Assembly: GCA_963726765.1 (NCBI GenBank)
Contig: CAVSDH010000004.1
Span: forward strand, 124,001-188,000
Length of the DNA stretch: 64,000 bases
From: CAIWHR01 sp963726765
GTDB lineage: Bacteria; Pseudomonadota; Gammaproteobacteria; Burkholderiales; Casimicrobiaceae
Direction of reading: 5' to 3'
Part shown: piece after piece, positions 26,453-34,849 of the stretch
How positions within the stretch are numbered: the first letter of the stretch is position 1
Layout of the letters: every line of letters begins with the position of its first letter
Position numbers and translations under genes: made by a program
Notes under the pieces: model-generated
Database searches by the model: none
Told to the model about the DNA's origin: nothing
Seen by the model: only the letters and a program-made list of their open reading frames with translations

Positions 26453-27103
26453 CTACTCCCCCACCACGTCCGCGCCCTTCGGCGGTATGAACGCGAATTG
26501 CGCCGGGTCGAGCACCACATTGCGCTGGAACGAGTCGAACGTGAGCGTCGTCACGTTGCCGAAGGTGTCGTGCAGCTCCATCATCCGGGGCAGGTTGTCG
26601 CGAAAGCCGATGCGCACGCGCTCCACGCCGGATTCGGGTGCGCGGGGCCGGGCTTCCACGAGTTCCAGGCCGTCGTTCCGGCCCATGTCGACGATGTCGA
26701 AATTGCGATCGAGCGCATTGTCGCCGGACAGCAGGGCGGCCGGGCTTGCACCGAGCATCGCGTCCTGCGTGCGTGTGATCACCTGATTGAGATCGCGGTC
26801 GTAGATCCAGAGCTTGGATCCATCGCCGACGATGAGCTGCGCGTAGGGGACTTCGTACGACCACCGGAAACGCCCGGGCCGCGCGAACGTGAACGTGCCC
26901 GAACTCACCTGCGGCTCGCGCGCTCCCTTGGCGAGCACGGACTGCCGGAACGCGGTCCGGCCGCTCTTCGCGCCGTCGACAAAGGCCTTGAGCTGCGCGA
27001 GGCCCGTGGCGCCTGCCGCCGTGCTTGCCGACAGCGCCAGCGCCGCGACGGTCGCTGTCAGGCGGCGCGCCCGATCGCGGCGAACCCTGTCGTCGCCGTT
27101 CAT
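26453..27103 (-). CDS. lolA: Outer-membrane lipoprotein carrier protein
   Basis: LolA ferries lipoproteins from the LolCDE complex across the periplasm to LolB. The 216-residue protein has an arginine-rich start and signal sequence (about 14-32), then the LolA half-barrel with FRWSYEVPYAQLIVGDGSKLW and DRDLNQVITR. The ATG at 27101-27103 overlaps the preceding stop (ATGA); the longer upstream frame belongs to that other gene. The ftsK-x-lolA order matches relatives, but rarA is separated from lolA here by a three-gene cassette. Confidence 0.93.
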   Translation of the reverse strand: MNGDDRVRRDRARRLTATVAALALSASTAAGATGLAQLKAFVDGAKSGRTAFRQSVLAKGAREPQVSSGTFTFARPGRFRWSYEVPYAQLIVGDGSKLWIYDRDLNQVITRTQDAMLGASPAALLSGDNALDRNFDIVDMGRNDGLELVEARPRAPESGVERVRIGFRDNLPRMMELHDTFGNVTTLTFDSFQRNVVLDPAQFAFIPPKGADVVGE

Positions 27104-27477
27104 GTTCCGGGAATGTTGGCGAGGCAATTGCCGACCGGGTCGAGCACCACGAACGAATGCTCGCGTGGTTCGTATTGCTTGCGGCCGTCGATCCGCTTCC
27201 ATTGCCGGACATAGACGCGCCAGGAGTCGAGCGCGAATTCGGGATCGTAGTCGCAGCCATCGACCCAGTCGTCGACGGCGCAGAACTCCTTCGGCATCAG
27301 TGCCTTCGCCCGATCCGCGGCTTCGACCGCGGTGATCCGGGGAGCGCTGGCGGGCCGATCCTTCGGGCAAAAAGCCGTGCCCTCACGGTAGACGAGGATC
27401 GGCCCGGCAACCGCAAGGTTCGTCGCGGCAGCGAGAACGGCCAGCGCCAGGCCGCGTCGCGCAGGGATCGCGTTCAA
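27100..27477 (-). CDS. Small secreted cysteine-containing protein of unknown function
   Basis: This 125-residue protein starts from a TTG that overlaps the ftsK stop (TTGA) and ends in an ATGA overlap with lolA, so it is translationally coupled on both sides. It has a signal peptide (about 7-25, LALAVLAAATNLAVAG) and four cysteines at 37, 66, 75 and 118, which could form two disulfides. Acidic and aromatic residues cluster at 66-90 (CAVDDWVDGCDYDPEFALDSW). I do not recognise the family. Its position suggests an envelope role near LolA, but that is inference. Confidence 0.75.
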   Translation of the reverse strand: MNAIPARRGLALAVLAAATNLAVAGPILVYREGTAFCPKDRPASAPRITAVEAADRAKALMPKEFCAVDDWVDGCDYDPEFALDSWRVYVRQWKRIDGRKQYEPREHSFVVLDPVGNCLANIPGT

Positions 27478-29810
27478 CGCGCGTCCCCCTTCCCCGCGGG
27501 AACCAGCACGTCGCGATTCCCGTTGGTCTGCATCGGCGACACCAGGCCCGCGCGCTCCATCTGCTCGATCAGCCGCGCAGCGCGGTTGTAGCCGATCCGC
27601 AGGTGCCGCTGCACGAGCGAAATCGATGGCCGCCTCGTCTGCAGGACGATCGCCACGGCCTGGTCGTACATGGGGTCCGATTCCGCATCGGCACCTTCGA
27701 CGCCGACACTTTCTTCGCCGTTTCCGTTGCCCGCCGTGCCTTCGAGTATCCCTTCGAGATACTGCGGCCCTCCCTGCGTCTTCAAGTGCTCGACGACGTG
27801 GTGCACTTCGGCATCGGAGACGAACGCGCCGTGCACGCGCGACGGGTAGCCGACTCCCGGAGGCTGGAACAGCATGTCGCCCTGCCCCAGCAGCGTCTCC
27901 GCGCCCATGTGGTCGAGAATCGTCCGCGAATCGACCTTGCTCGCGACCTGGAACGCGATCCGCGACGGAATGTTCGCCTTGATGAGCCCGGTGATCACGT
28001 CCACGCTCGGCCTCTGCGTCGCGAGGATCAGGTGGATGCCGGCCGCGCGCGCCTTCTGGGCGATGCGCGCGATCAGCTCCTCGATCTTCTTGCCGGTCAC
28101 CATCATGAGGTCGGCAAGTTCGTCGATGACGACGACGATGTAGGGCATCTCCTCGATCGGCTCCGGCGTGTCCGGTGTCAGCGAGAACGGATTCGTGAGC
28201 GGCTTGCCCGCCTTCTTCGCCTCGACGACCTTGGCGTTGTAGCCCGAAAGGTTGCGCACACCGAGCGTCGACATCAGCTTGTAGCGTCGTTCCATTTCGC
28301 CGACGCACCAGTTGAGCGCGTTGCCGGCGAGTTTCATGTCGGTCACGACCGGCGCCAGCAAGTGCGGTATTCCCTCGTAGACCGAAAGTTCCAGCATCTT
28401 CGGATCGACGAAGATGAGGCGCACCTGTTTCGGCTCCGCCTTGTAGAGCAGGGACAGGATCATCGCGTTCACGGCGACCGACTTGCCTGACCCCGTCGTG
28501 CCTGCGACCAGCAGGTGAGGCATCCTGGCGAGGTCGGCGATCACCGGCTTGCCGGCGATGTCCTTGCCGAGCGCGAGCGTGAGCGGACTGGTCGTGTCGT
28601 TGTAGGTCGCCGACGACAGGATCTCGACCAGCTTCACGATCTGCCGCCGCGGGTTCGGAAGCTCCAATCCCATGCACGACTTGCCGGGGATCGTCTCCAC
28701 GACGCGAATGCTGACGACCGACAGCGCGCGCGCAAGGTCCTTCATCAGGTTGACGATCTGCGCGCCCTTCACGCCGACCGCGGGCTCGATCTCGAAGCGG
28801 GTGATCACGGGGCCCGGATACGCCGCCAGCACGCGGACGGCGACGCCGAAGTCGGCGAGCTTCCGTTCGATCAGACGGGACGTGAATTCAAGCGTTTCGG
28901 GGCTGATCGATTCCTGCGACGACGGCGCGTCGTCGAGCAGCGCAAGCGGCGGCAGCGGCGAATCCGGCATGTCGACGAACAGCGGCCGCTGCCGCTCCTT
29001 GGCCACGCGATCGGACTTTGGGGCTTCCGCCGCAGGCGGCACGACGACTACCGGCTCGTGCGCCACGACATCGTGCTTCGCCTGCACGATGGCGTCGCGC
29101 TCGGCGACCGCCTGCTCGCCCAGTTCGCGGTCCTTGCGCTCCTGCGCGCGCCGCCGCACCCACGCAATGCCGCCGTCCAATCCGGCGCCTATCCGCTCCA
29201 TCAGCCTCAGCCATGACATTCCGGTGAACAGCGACCAGCCGACCGCGAACAGCGCGATGAGGAAAAGCGTGCTTCCGTTGAAGCCGAGCAGGCGCGCGAG
29301 CCCGCCGCCGACGACGTCGCCGAACACTCCGCCCGGCCGCTGCGGCAGGTTCACCGGAAGGCGGTACAGGCGCAGCGCCTCGAGCGCCGCGCTCGACACC
29401 AGCACGAGGCCGAAACCCAGGACGCCGAGACTCAGCGGATGCTCGCGCGAGCGTTCCGGATGCCCGATGCGCCGATAGCCGGCGACGACGAGCACTATGC
29501 CTGCGGCGACCCACCACCAGGCGGAGGCGCCGAACAGATAGAACAGCAGATCGGAGAGCCACGCGCCCGCCACGCCTCCCTTGTTCGCGATGGGCGCGCC
29601 GACACCGGACGTCGACCACGCCGGGTCATTGCGCGTGTAGGTCCAGAGCACCAGCGCGAGCCAGACGAAAGCGGCGACGATCAGGAGCCACCACGATTCG
29701 CGGACGAGGCGCGCGAAGCGCGGAGAAAGCGTCGTTGCGCGAGCGCCCGTGCGCTCGGGCACGCTTCGTGGGCGACGCGAATCCGCCGCCTCTTTTTTAT
29801 TGAAAAACAT
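27474..29810 (-). CDS. ftsK: DNA translocase FtsK
   Basis: FtsK anchors at the division septum and pumps chromosome ends toward dif for XerCD resolution. The 778-residue protein has four N-terminal membrane segments (about 35-185), a short linker, then the RecA-like motor with Walker A GTTGSGKS near residue 436 and Walker B IVVVIDELADLMMV. The C-terminal winged-helix gamma domain, which reads KOPS sites, covers about 715-770 (SLVQRHLRIGYNRAARLIEQM). The linker is short, as in many betaproteobacteria. It diverges from trxB. Confidence 0.96.
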   Translation of the reverse strand: MFFNKKEAADSRRPRSVPERTGARATTLSPRFARLVRESWWLLIVAAFVWLALVLWTYTRNDPAWSTSGVGAPIANKGGVAGAWLSDLLFYLFGASAWWWVAAGIVLVVAGYRRIGHPERSREHPLSLGVLGFGLVLVSSAALEALRLYRLPVNLPQRPGGVFGDVVGGGLARLLGFNGSTLFLIALFAVGWSLFTGMSWLRLMERIGAGLDGGIAWVRRRAQERKDRELGEQAVAERDAIVQAKHDVVAHEPVVVVPPAAEAPKSDRVAKERQRPLFVDMPDSPLPPLALLDDAPSSQESISPETLEFTSRLIERKLADFGVAVRVLAAYPGPVITRFEIEPAVGVKGAQIVNLMKDLARALSVVSIRVVETIPGKSCMGLELPNPRRQIVKLVEILSSATYNDTTSPLTLALGKDIAGKPVIADLARMPHLLVAGTTGSGKSVAVNAMILSLLYKAEPKQVRLIFVDPKMLELSVYEGIPHLLAPVVTDMKLAGNALNWCVGEMERRYKLMSTLGVRNLSGYNAKVVEAKKAGKPLTNPFSLTPDTPEPIEEMPYIVVVIDELADLMMVTGKKIEELIARIAQKARAAGIHLILATQRPSVDVITGLIKANIPSRIAFQVASKVDSRTILDHMGAETLLGQGDMLFQPPGVGYPSRVHGAFVSDAEVHHVVEHLKTQGGPQYLEGILEGTAGNGNGEESVGVEGADAESDPMYDQAVAIVLQTRRPSISLVQRHLRIGYNRAARLIEQMERAGLVSPMQTNGNRDVLVPAGKGDAR

Positions 29811-29839
29811 GTAGTTGTCGCTGATATCTCATGCAGCGC

Positions 29840-29845
29840 ATTATA
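29840..29845 (-). promoter_or_regulatory. Candidate -10 box for ftsK
   Basis: A perfect TATAAT on the minus strand, immediately preceded by TG, lies 30 bp from the ftsK ATG. No good -35 hexamer is visible at 16-18 bp, so the promoter may rely on other contacts. The predicted leader is only about 22 nt. Confidence 0.4.
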
Positions 29846-29958
29846 CACCGAACAGCATCCGATGCATGCGCCGAAAGGGACCGGGTGTCGAAGGGTTGGG
29901 TCGCCGGGCGGCGGCCCCACATCAAGTAGAATCGACCGATTTGCAAAGCGAGAAACGC

Positions 29959-30909
29959 ATGCCCACCAAGCACGCCCGCCTGCTGATCCTGGGTTCCGGA
30001 CCCGCCGGATACTCGGCGGCAGTATACGCCGCGCGCGCCAACCTGAAGCCGGTGCTGATCACGGGTCTCGCGCAGGGTGGGCAGCTGATGACGACGACGG
30101 ACGTCGACAACTGGCCCGCCGATGCGATGGGCGTGCAGGGCCCCGAGTTGATGGCGCGCTTCCAGCGGCATGCGGAGCGATTCGACACCGAACTGGTCTA
30201 CGACCACATCCACACCGCGAAGCTCGACGCGAAACCGATCCGCCTTCACGGCGATTCCGGTGATTACACCTGCGATGCGCTGATCATCGCGACCGGCGCG
30301 TCCGCGCGTTACCTCGGCCTGCCGTCCGAGCAGACTTTCGCCGGCAAGGGCGTATCGGCGTGCGCGACCTGCGACGGATTTTTCTACAAGGGACAGGACG
30401 TGGCCGTGGTCGGTGGCGGGAACACCGCGGTCGAGGAGGCGCTTTACCTGTCGAACATCGCGAAGAGTGTCACGGTCATCCACCGCCGCGACAAGTTCCG
30501 CGCCGAAGCCATCCTGATCGACCGCCTGATGGCGAAAACCCGCGACGGCGGCAATGTCCGCGTCGTCTGGCACCACACACTGGACGAGATCCTCGGCGAT
30601 GCCTCCGGCGTGACCGGCGCCCGCCTCAAGGATGCGCGGAACGGCGTCACGGCGGACCTCCCGCTCACGGGCGTGTTCATCGCCATCGGCCACACGCCGA
30701 ATACCGAGCTGTTCCAGGGTCAACTCGACATGGCGGGCGGTTACATCCAAGTCAAGAGCGGGACCGAGGGCAATGCGACAGCGACGAGCGTGCCCGGCGT
30801 GTTCGCGGCGGGCGACGTCGCCGATCACGTCTATCGGCAGGCGGTGACTTCTGCGGGAACCGGCTGCATGGCGGCGCTGGACGCCGAAGCGTACCTCGAG
30901 GGCAGCTGA
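29959..30909 (+). CDS. trxB: Thioredoxin reductase
   Basis: TrxB is the FAD/NADPH enzyme that reduces thioredoxin. The 316-residue protein has the FAD-binding LILGSGPAGYSAAVYAAR (9-26), the redox pair Cys135/Cys138 in CATCDGFF, the NADPH-binding VVGGGNTAVEEALYLS (150-165) and the FAD-contacting VFAAGDVAD. The frame extends 48 codons upstream, but the ATG at 29959 gives the usual N-terminus, preceded by AGCGAGAAA. It diverges from ftsK; an Smr-domain gene follows 26 bp later. Confidence 0.97.
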   Translation: MPTKHARLLILGSGPAGYSAAVYAARANLKPVLITGLAQGGQLMTTTDVDNWPADAMGVQGPELMARFQRHAERFDTELVYDHIHTAKLDAKPIRLHGDSGDYTCDALIIATGASARYLGLPSEQTFAGKGVSACATCDGFFYKGQDVAVVGGGNTAVEEALYLSNIAKSVTVIHRRDKFRAEAILIDRLMAKTRDGGNVRVVWHHTLDEILGDASGVTGARLKDARNGVTADLPLTGVFIAIGHTPNTELFQGQLDMAGGYIQVKSGTEGNATATSVPGVFAAGDVADHVYRQAVTSAGTGCMAALDAEAYLEGS

Positions 30910-30935
30910 CGCGCGGGCGGTTCAGCGCGAGTCCG

Positions 30936-31618
30936 ATGGCCAAGCTCTCCGACTTGAGGAAGCTCGTGGACAACGCGCGAGCGACCGCCGCGACACCGGC
31001 AACAGAGTCGTCGCAGAAAGGTACTGGCGAAGACGCCGGTGCGATCTTCGCCGCGACGACTCGCTTGCGGCCGCCAAGCACGGCGACGGTGACGTCGATC
31101 TCGCGCAGGCCTTCGCCGACGTCCAGAAGTTGCCCCCGTCCCGGCGGGCGGCGCCGTCGAAGCCGCGTCCCGCACCGATCCCGCGCCAGCGTATCGCGGA
31201 CGACGCCGATGCACTGGCGGCGTCCAAGTTCGGCGCCGAACCGGCGCCGGAGTCCTGGGAGATCGGCCAGGAGCACGAAGCCGGTCAGACCTTCGTCCGG
31301 CGCGGCGTCGGCAGCGACGTCCTCACCAAACTGCGGCGCGGCCAATGGTCGGTGCAGGGCGATCTCGACCTTCACGGACACACGACCGACGAGGCGCACG
31401 ACGCCCTGGCGGATTTTCTCGACGATGCCCGACAGCGGGGTTATCGCTGCGTGCGCATCGTGCACGGCAAGGGACTCACTTCGCCGAACAAGGAGCCCGT
31501 GCTGAAGGGCAAGGTCCGCCGCTGGCTGTCACACTGGGACGACGTGCTCGCCTATTGCGAAGCGCCGCGCCATGCGGGCGGCGGCGGCGCAGTGCTCGTC
31601 CTGCTTCGCGGCGCCTGA
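30936..31618 (+). pseudogene. Smr/MutS2-type endonuclease-domain protein, one frameshift
   Basis: This is a stand-alone Smr-domain protein. The N-terminal part begins MAKLSDLRKLVDNARATAA; at about 31050 one base appears to be missing, and the frame continues as DDSLAAAKHGDGDVDLAQAF through to the Smr domain. Signature residues are DLDLHGHTTDEAHDALADFL and VRIVHGKGLTSPNKEPVLKG (LDLHG and HGKG boxes). Adding one base in the CGCC run at 31050 gives 227 residues, normal for YdaL-like Smr proteins. The domain nicks DNA or acts on RNA in studied cases. It follows trxB. Confidence 0.88.
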
Positions 31619-31836
31619 ATCCTCGCTCGCAGGCTGCGCGCGATCTCTCCGGCACGACACCCATTCCGATGCCTGTTCGCAGGGGGGCCCGCCGAAGTTG
31701 CGTTGACAAGTGCCACCGTCGCGCAGAATATCGGCGAAGCCCGCTGCGTCCATGGATACGCAGCTTCGCGCCGCGTCTCAGGTCTTGAAGGCAAGCCACG
31801 AGCGCCATTGAAAATCCAGTTGCCAAGGGAGGCATC

Positions 31837-33417
31837 ATGACCCATCTGGCACGGCGATTGTCATCGATCGCCATCGTGATTTCTGCGTGCGTGGCACTGA
31901 GTGGCTGTCTCGTCAGCGGCTCCATTTCCACCTCAATTGTCAGCGGAATCACGACCTTGGGCGCAGCCGTCGTTCTGCAGAAGCAATCTCCGTGTGTGGT
32001 CGACACGGCGGCGCAGACCACGACGTGCACGCCGGTCATTCAGGTGGGATTGCCGACGGGAACATTGACCTTCCCGTTCCAGATCACGCTCCAGGGGTTC
32101 GCGGCGCCGCTCACGCTCTACGATCCGCTGATCGTCCAGGTTCCCGCCAGCATGTCGAATTTCGCCGGCTCGATCGTCGCCGGTCCGCCGGGCGTAACGC
32201 CGAGCACGCCACTCTCCATCCTCTCCGGCCTCACTTCGGTGCCCATCGACGCCACGACGAACCTCGTCGCCGAACCGGGCATGCAGCTGGTGATCATCGA
32301 CTTCCAGCCGGCGCAGAACGCGCCCTTCGGATCGTACACGCTCACGTTCCAGTTTTCGGGCACGGCGAGCTCGATCAAGGTGATGTTTGCCGGGAAGGTC
32401 TCGGTGGGAGCCCAGACCTATTACGTACCGATCTTTCCTTGCGTAACCAGTTTTGCCAGCGTACCGGCCATAACGTTTCCCGTCAGCGTGGCGGGGCTGA
32501 CCCAGCTCGTCGCCTCGGCCCCTTTGTGCACCGGCAAGACCTACAACTTCTCCGCCGTCGGACCCGGGACGGGCCCCGACATGAATCAGCAGGGCGTGAC
32601 GGGTTCCTATTACGAGCCTGCGACCAGCGGCCAGGGATTCGAAGTGGAGGTGTATCCCGATTTCGTCGCGCCCGGAACCGGTTCGGTCTTCGTCAGCTGG
32701 TTCACGTATGACACCGTCGTCGGTGGCGCGGACCGCCAGCGCTGGTACGTGCTCGCCGGCTCCGTGGTCAGCGGACAACCCGCATCGCTCACGATCTATC
32801 AAAACACCGGTGGCAACTTCAATGCACCGCCGACCACCAACGGGATTCCGAAGTCGGCACGGCAACGCTCAGCTTCGATTCGTGCACGAGCGGCACATTG
32901 ACTTACACGTTCACCGACGGTTCGGGCCGCACGGGGACTATTCCGCTGACGCGCATCACGCAAAACGTCACCTGCTCGACGACGAGCGCACGCACGACCA
33001 ACGCCGACTTCGCGTTTTCCGGAAATTGGTACAACGCCGACGACCAACGGACAAGGATTCACGGTCGAGTACAACCCCATTAACGGAAGCCTTTTCTTCG
33101 CCTGGTATACGTATGCACCGAACGGTGTCGGCGCGGGGGCCGCCGGACAGCGTTGGTATGTAGGCTTGAGCACCGCCTCGCCTGCGCCGGGGGCGCGCTC
33201 GATTCCGGTGACGATCTACGAATCGACCGGCGGTCTTTTCGATGCGCCGACGGCTCCCCATTCGGTATCGGTCGGGAGCGGGCACGATCGCGTTTCAGAG
33301 CTGCACTACCGGGACGCTGAACTTCACGTTTACCGGCGGCAGCAGCAGTGGCGCCAGTCCGGAACGATCGCCTTGACCCGAATCGGGCCGGTGCCGAGCG
33401 GCTGCGTCGCGCCATGA
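31837..33417 (+). pseudogene. Lipoprotein with two tandem SGQGF/WYTYD-type repeats, frameshifted
   Basis: The N-terminus is a lipoprotein signal with lipobox LSGC (about residues 21-24), followed by about 220 residues of Thr/Ser/Pro-rich beta-type sequence. Two copies of a roughly 140-residue repeat follow. Copy 1 has YYEPATSGQGFEVEVYP, SWFTYD, RQRWYVLAG and GTIPLTRI. Copy 2 has GNWYN, NGQGFTVEYNP, AWYTYAP, GQRWYVGLS and GTIALTRIG. The frame shifts near 32853, 33042, 33277 and 33356, with net change zero, giving a corrected length of about 526 residues. Proteins with this repeat are exported and of unknown function. Confidence 0.75.
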
Positions 33418-33470
33418 TGGCTGCGTGCCTACCGGGCAAGTCGAATCGCACCCGGGCCACAACGCGCAAC

Positions 33471-33977
33471 TCAGGAAGCGCGCGGCGCGTCTGATCCGGT
33501 CGCAGCTCCTCGCCGGCGAATGAGATTCATCGCTCTCATGCTGAGCACGACCTCGCCGCGCTGATTCAGCGCTTCGACCAGGGAGCGCACGAGCCCGCGG
33601 TCAGGCTTCGTGCGCGACACGTTCGCGCTCTCGACCGTAACGCGCACACGCAACACGTCGCCGGGCCGCACCGGCGCCGGCCAGCGCAGCTCGTCGATCC
33701 CAGGCGACACGATGGCGGCGACGGTCGACAGGTAACTCTCGACCAGTACCTGCATCACGCGCGCGACGGTGTGCCATCCGCTCGCGATCAGCCCGCCGAA
33801 TGGACCACGGGCGGCCCTTTCCGGGTCCGTATGCATGGCTTGCGGATCGTAGCGTCGCGCGAATTCGATGATTTCAGGCTCGGTCATCGCGATATCGCCA
33901 TAGACGCACACCGAGCCGGGCACGTAGTCCTCGAAATGGCGTTCCGCAACCGGAATCGCGAGGTCGGTTCGTTCCAT
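33471..33977 (-). CDS. MaoC-like (R)-hydratase-family protein
   Basis: This 168-residue hot-dog-fold protein of the MaoC dehydratase family carries the active-site signature in DPQAMHTDPERA with FGGLIASGWHT (about residues 44-68), the usual Asp/His catalytic layout. The substrate is probably an acyl-CoA or acyl-thioester, but nothing here says which. It lies 10 bp upstream of the stop of the nitrilase-family gene on the same strand, so it is the last gene of the yhdP-nitrilase transcript. Confidence 0.9.
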   Translation of the reverse strand: MERTDLAIPVAERHFEDYVPGSVCVYGDIAMTEPEIIEFARRYDPQAMHTDPERAARGPFGGLIASGWHTVARVMQVLVESYLSTVAAIVSPGIDELRWPAPVRPGDVLRVRVTVESANVSRTKPDRGLVRSLVEALNQRGEVVLSMRAMNLIRRRGAATGSDAPRAS

Positions 33978-33987
33978 GTCAGGATGA

Positions 33988-34849
33988 CTAGAGCACGCGA
34001 TGGGAAAGCGCCGGCAACTGCGCGCGCACCTCGGCGATGCGCGCGAGGTCGACGTCGCCGACTACGATTCCCGGCCCCTCCTCGCACTCGGCCACGATTC
34101 GCCCCCACGGGTCGATCAGTACCGAGTGCCCGTAAGTGCGTCTTCCACCCGGGTGCGTGCCTCCCTGCGCCGCCGCCAGCACGTAACACTGGTTCTCGAC
34201 CGCGCGAGCGCGCAGCAGCAGATGCCAATGCGCGACGCCGGTCGTCGCGGTAAACGCCGACGGCACCAGGATCAGCGCGAGTTCGCCGAGACCGCGGTAG
34301 AGCTCGGGGAAGCGCACGTCGTAGCACACGGAAAGCCCGACGCGCCCGCACGGAAGCTCGATGGCGACGGGTTTCCGGCCCGCTTCGATCGTGCGTCCTT
34401 CGTCGTATCGCTCCTCGCCGCGCGCGAACGAGAACAGGTGGATCTTGTCGTAGCGCGCGACGCGCTTGCCGTCCGGTCCGTACACGAGGCACGCGCTGCG
34501 CACGCGTCCCGGGATCCGTGCACGCAACGGGAACCGTCCCGCCGACGAGCCAGACGCGATGCTGCCGCGCCTGCTCCGCGAGGAACGCCTGCTGAACGCC
34601 GTCGCCGTCGGGTTCGCGGACCGCGACCTTGTCGGTCGCGCGTGCTCCGAACACGCCGAAATACTCCGGCAGGACGACAAGGCGCGCCCCTGCCGCTGCC
34701 GCCTCGGCGATCAGAGGGCGCGCGACGTCGAGATTGGCGGCGACGTTTCCCCCGGAAACCATCTGGACTGCCGCAACGCGAAAAGGCGGGCGAGCAGCCG
34801 CCGGGACGCGTTCGAGCGTGGACTTGCGCCCGCTGCGGCGCGCCGTCAT
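33988..34849 (-). pseudogene. Carbon-nitrogen hydrolase (nitrilase superfamily, Nit2-like), one frameshift
   Basis: This nitrilase-superfamily amidase shows the Glu-Lys-Cys triad: Glu in LVVLPEYFGVFG, Lys in YDKIHLFSF and Cys in LSVCYDVRFPELYR. The order of motifs is that of the Nit1/Nit2 or omega-amidase/deaminated-glutathione amidase group, which commonly follows yhdP in betaproteobacteria. At about 34510 one extra G or C in a CCCGGG run breaks the frame; corrected length is 286 residues. The ATG at 34847-34849 overlaps the yhdP stop by ATGA. Confidence 0.9.

Noticed and set aside
31703..31731. A perfect TTGACA upstream of the repeat lipoprotein as a promoter
   Set aside because: The hexamer at 17 bp is GAATAT, only 3/6, and other spacings are no better, so it was not listed.
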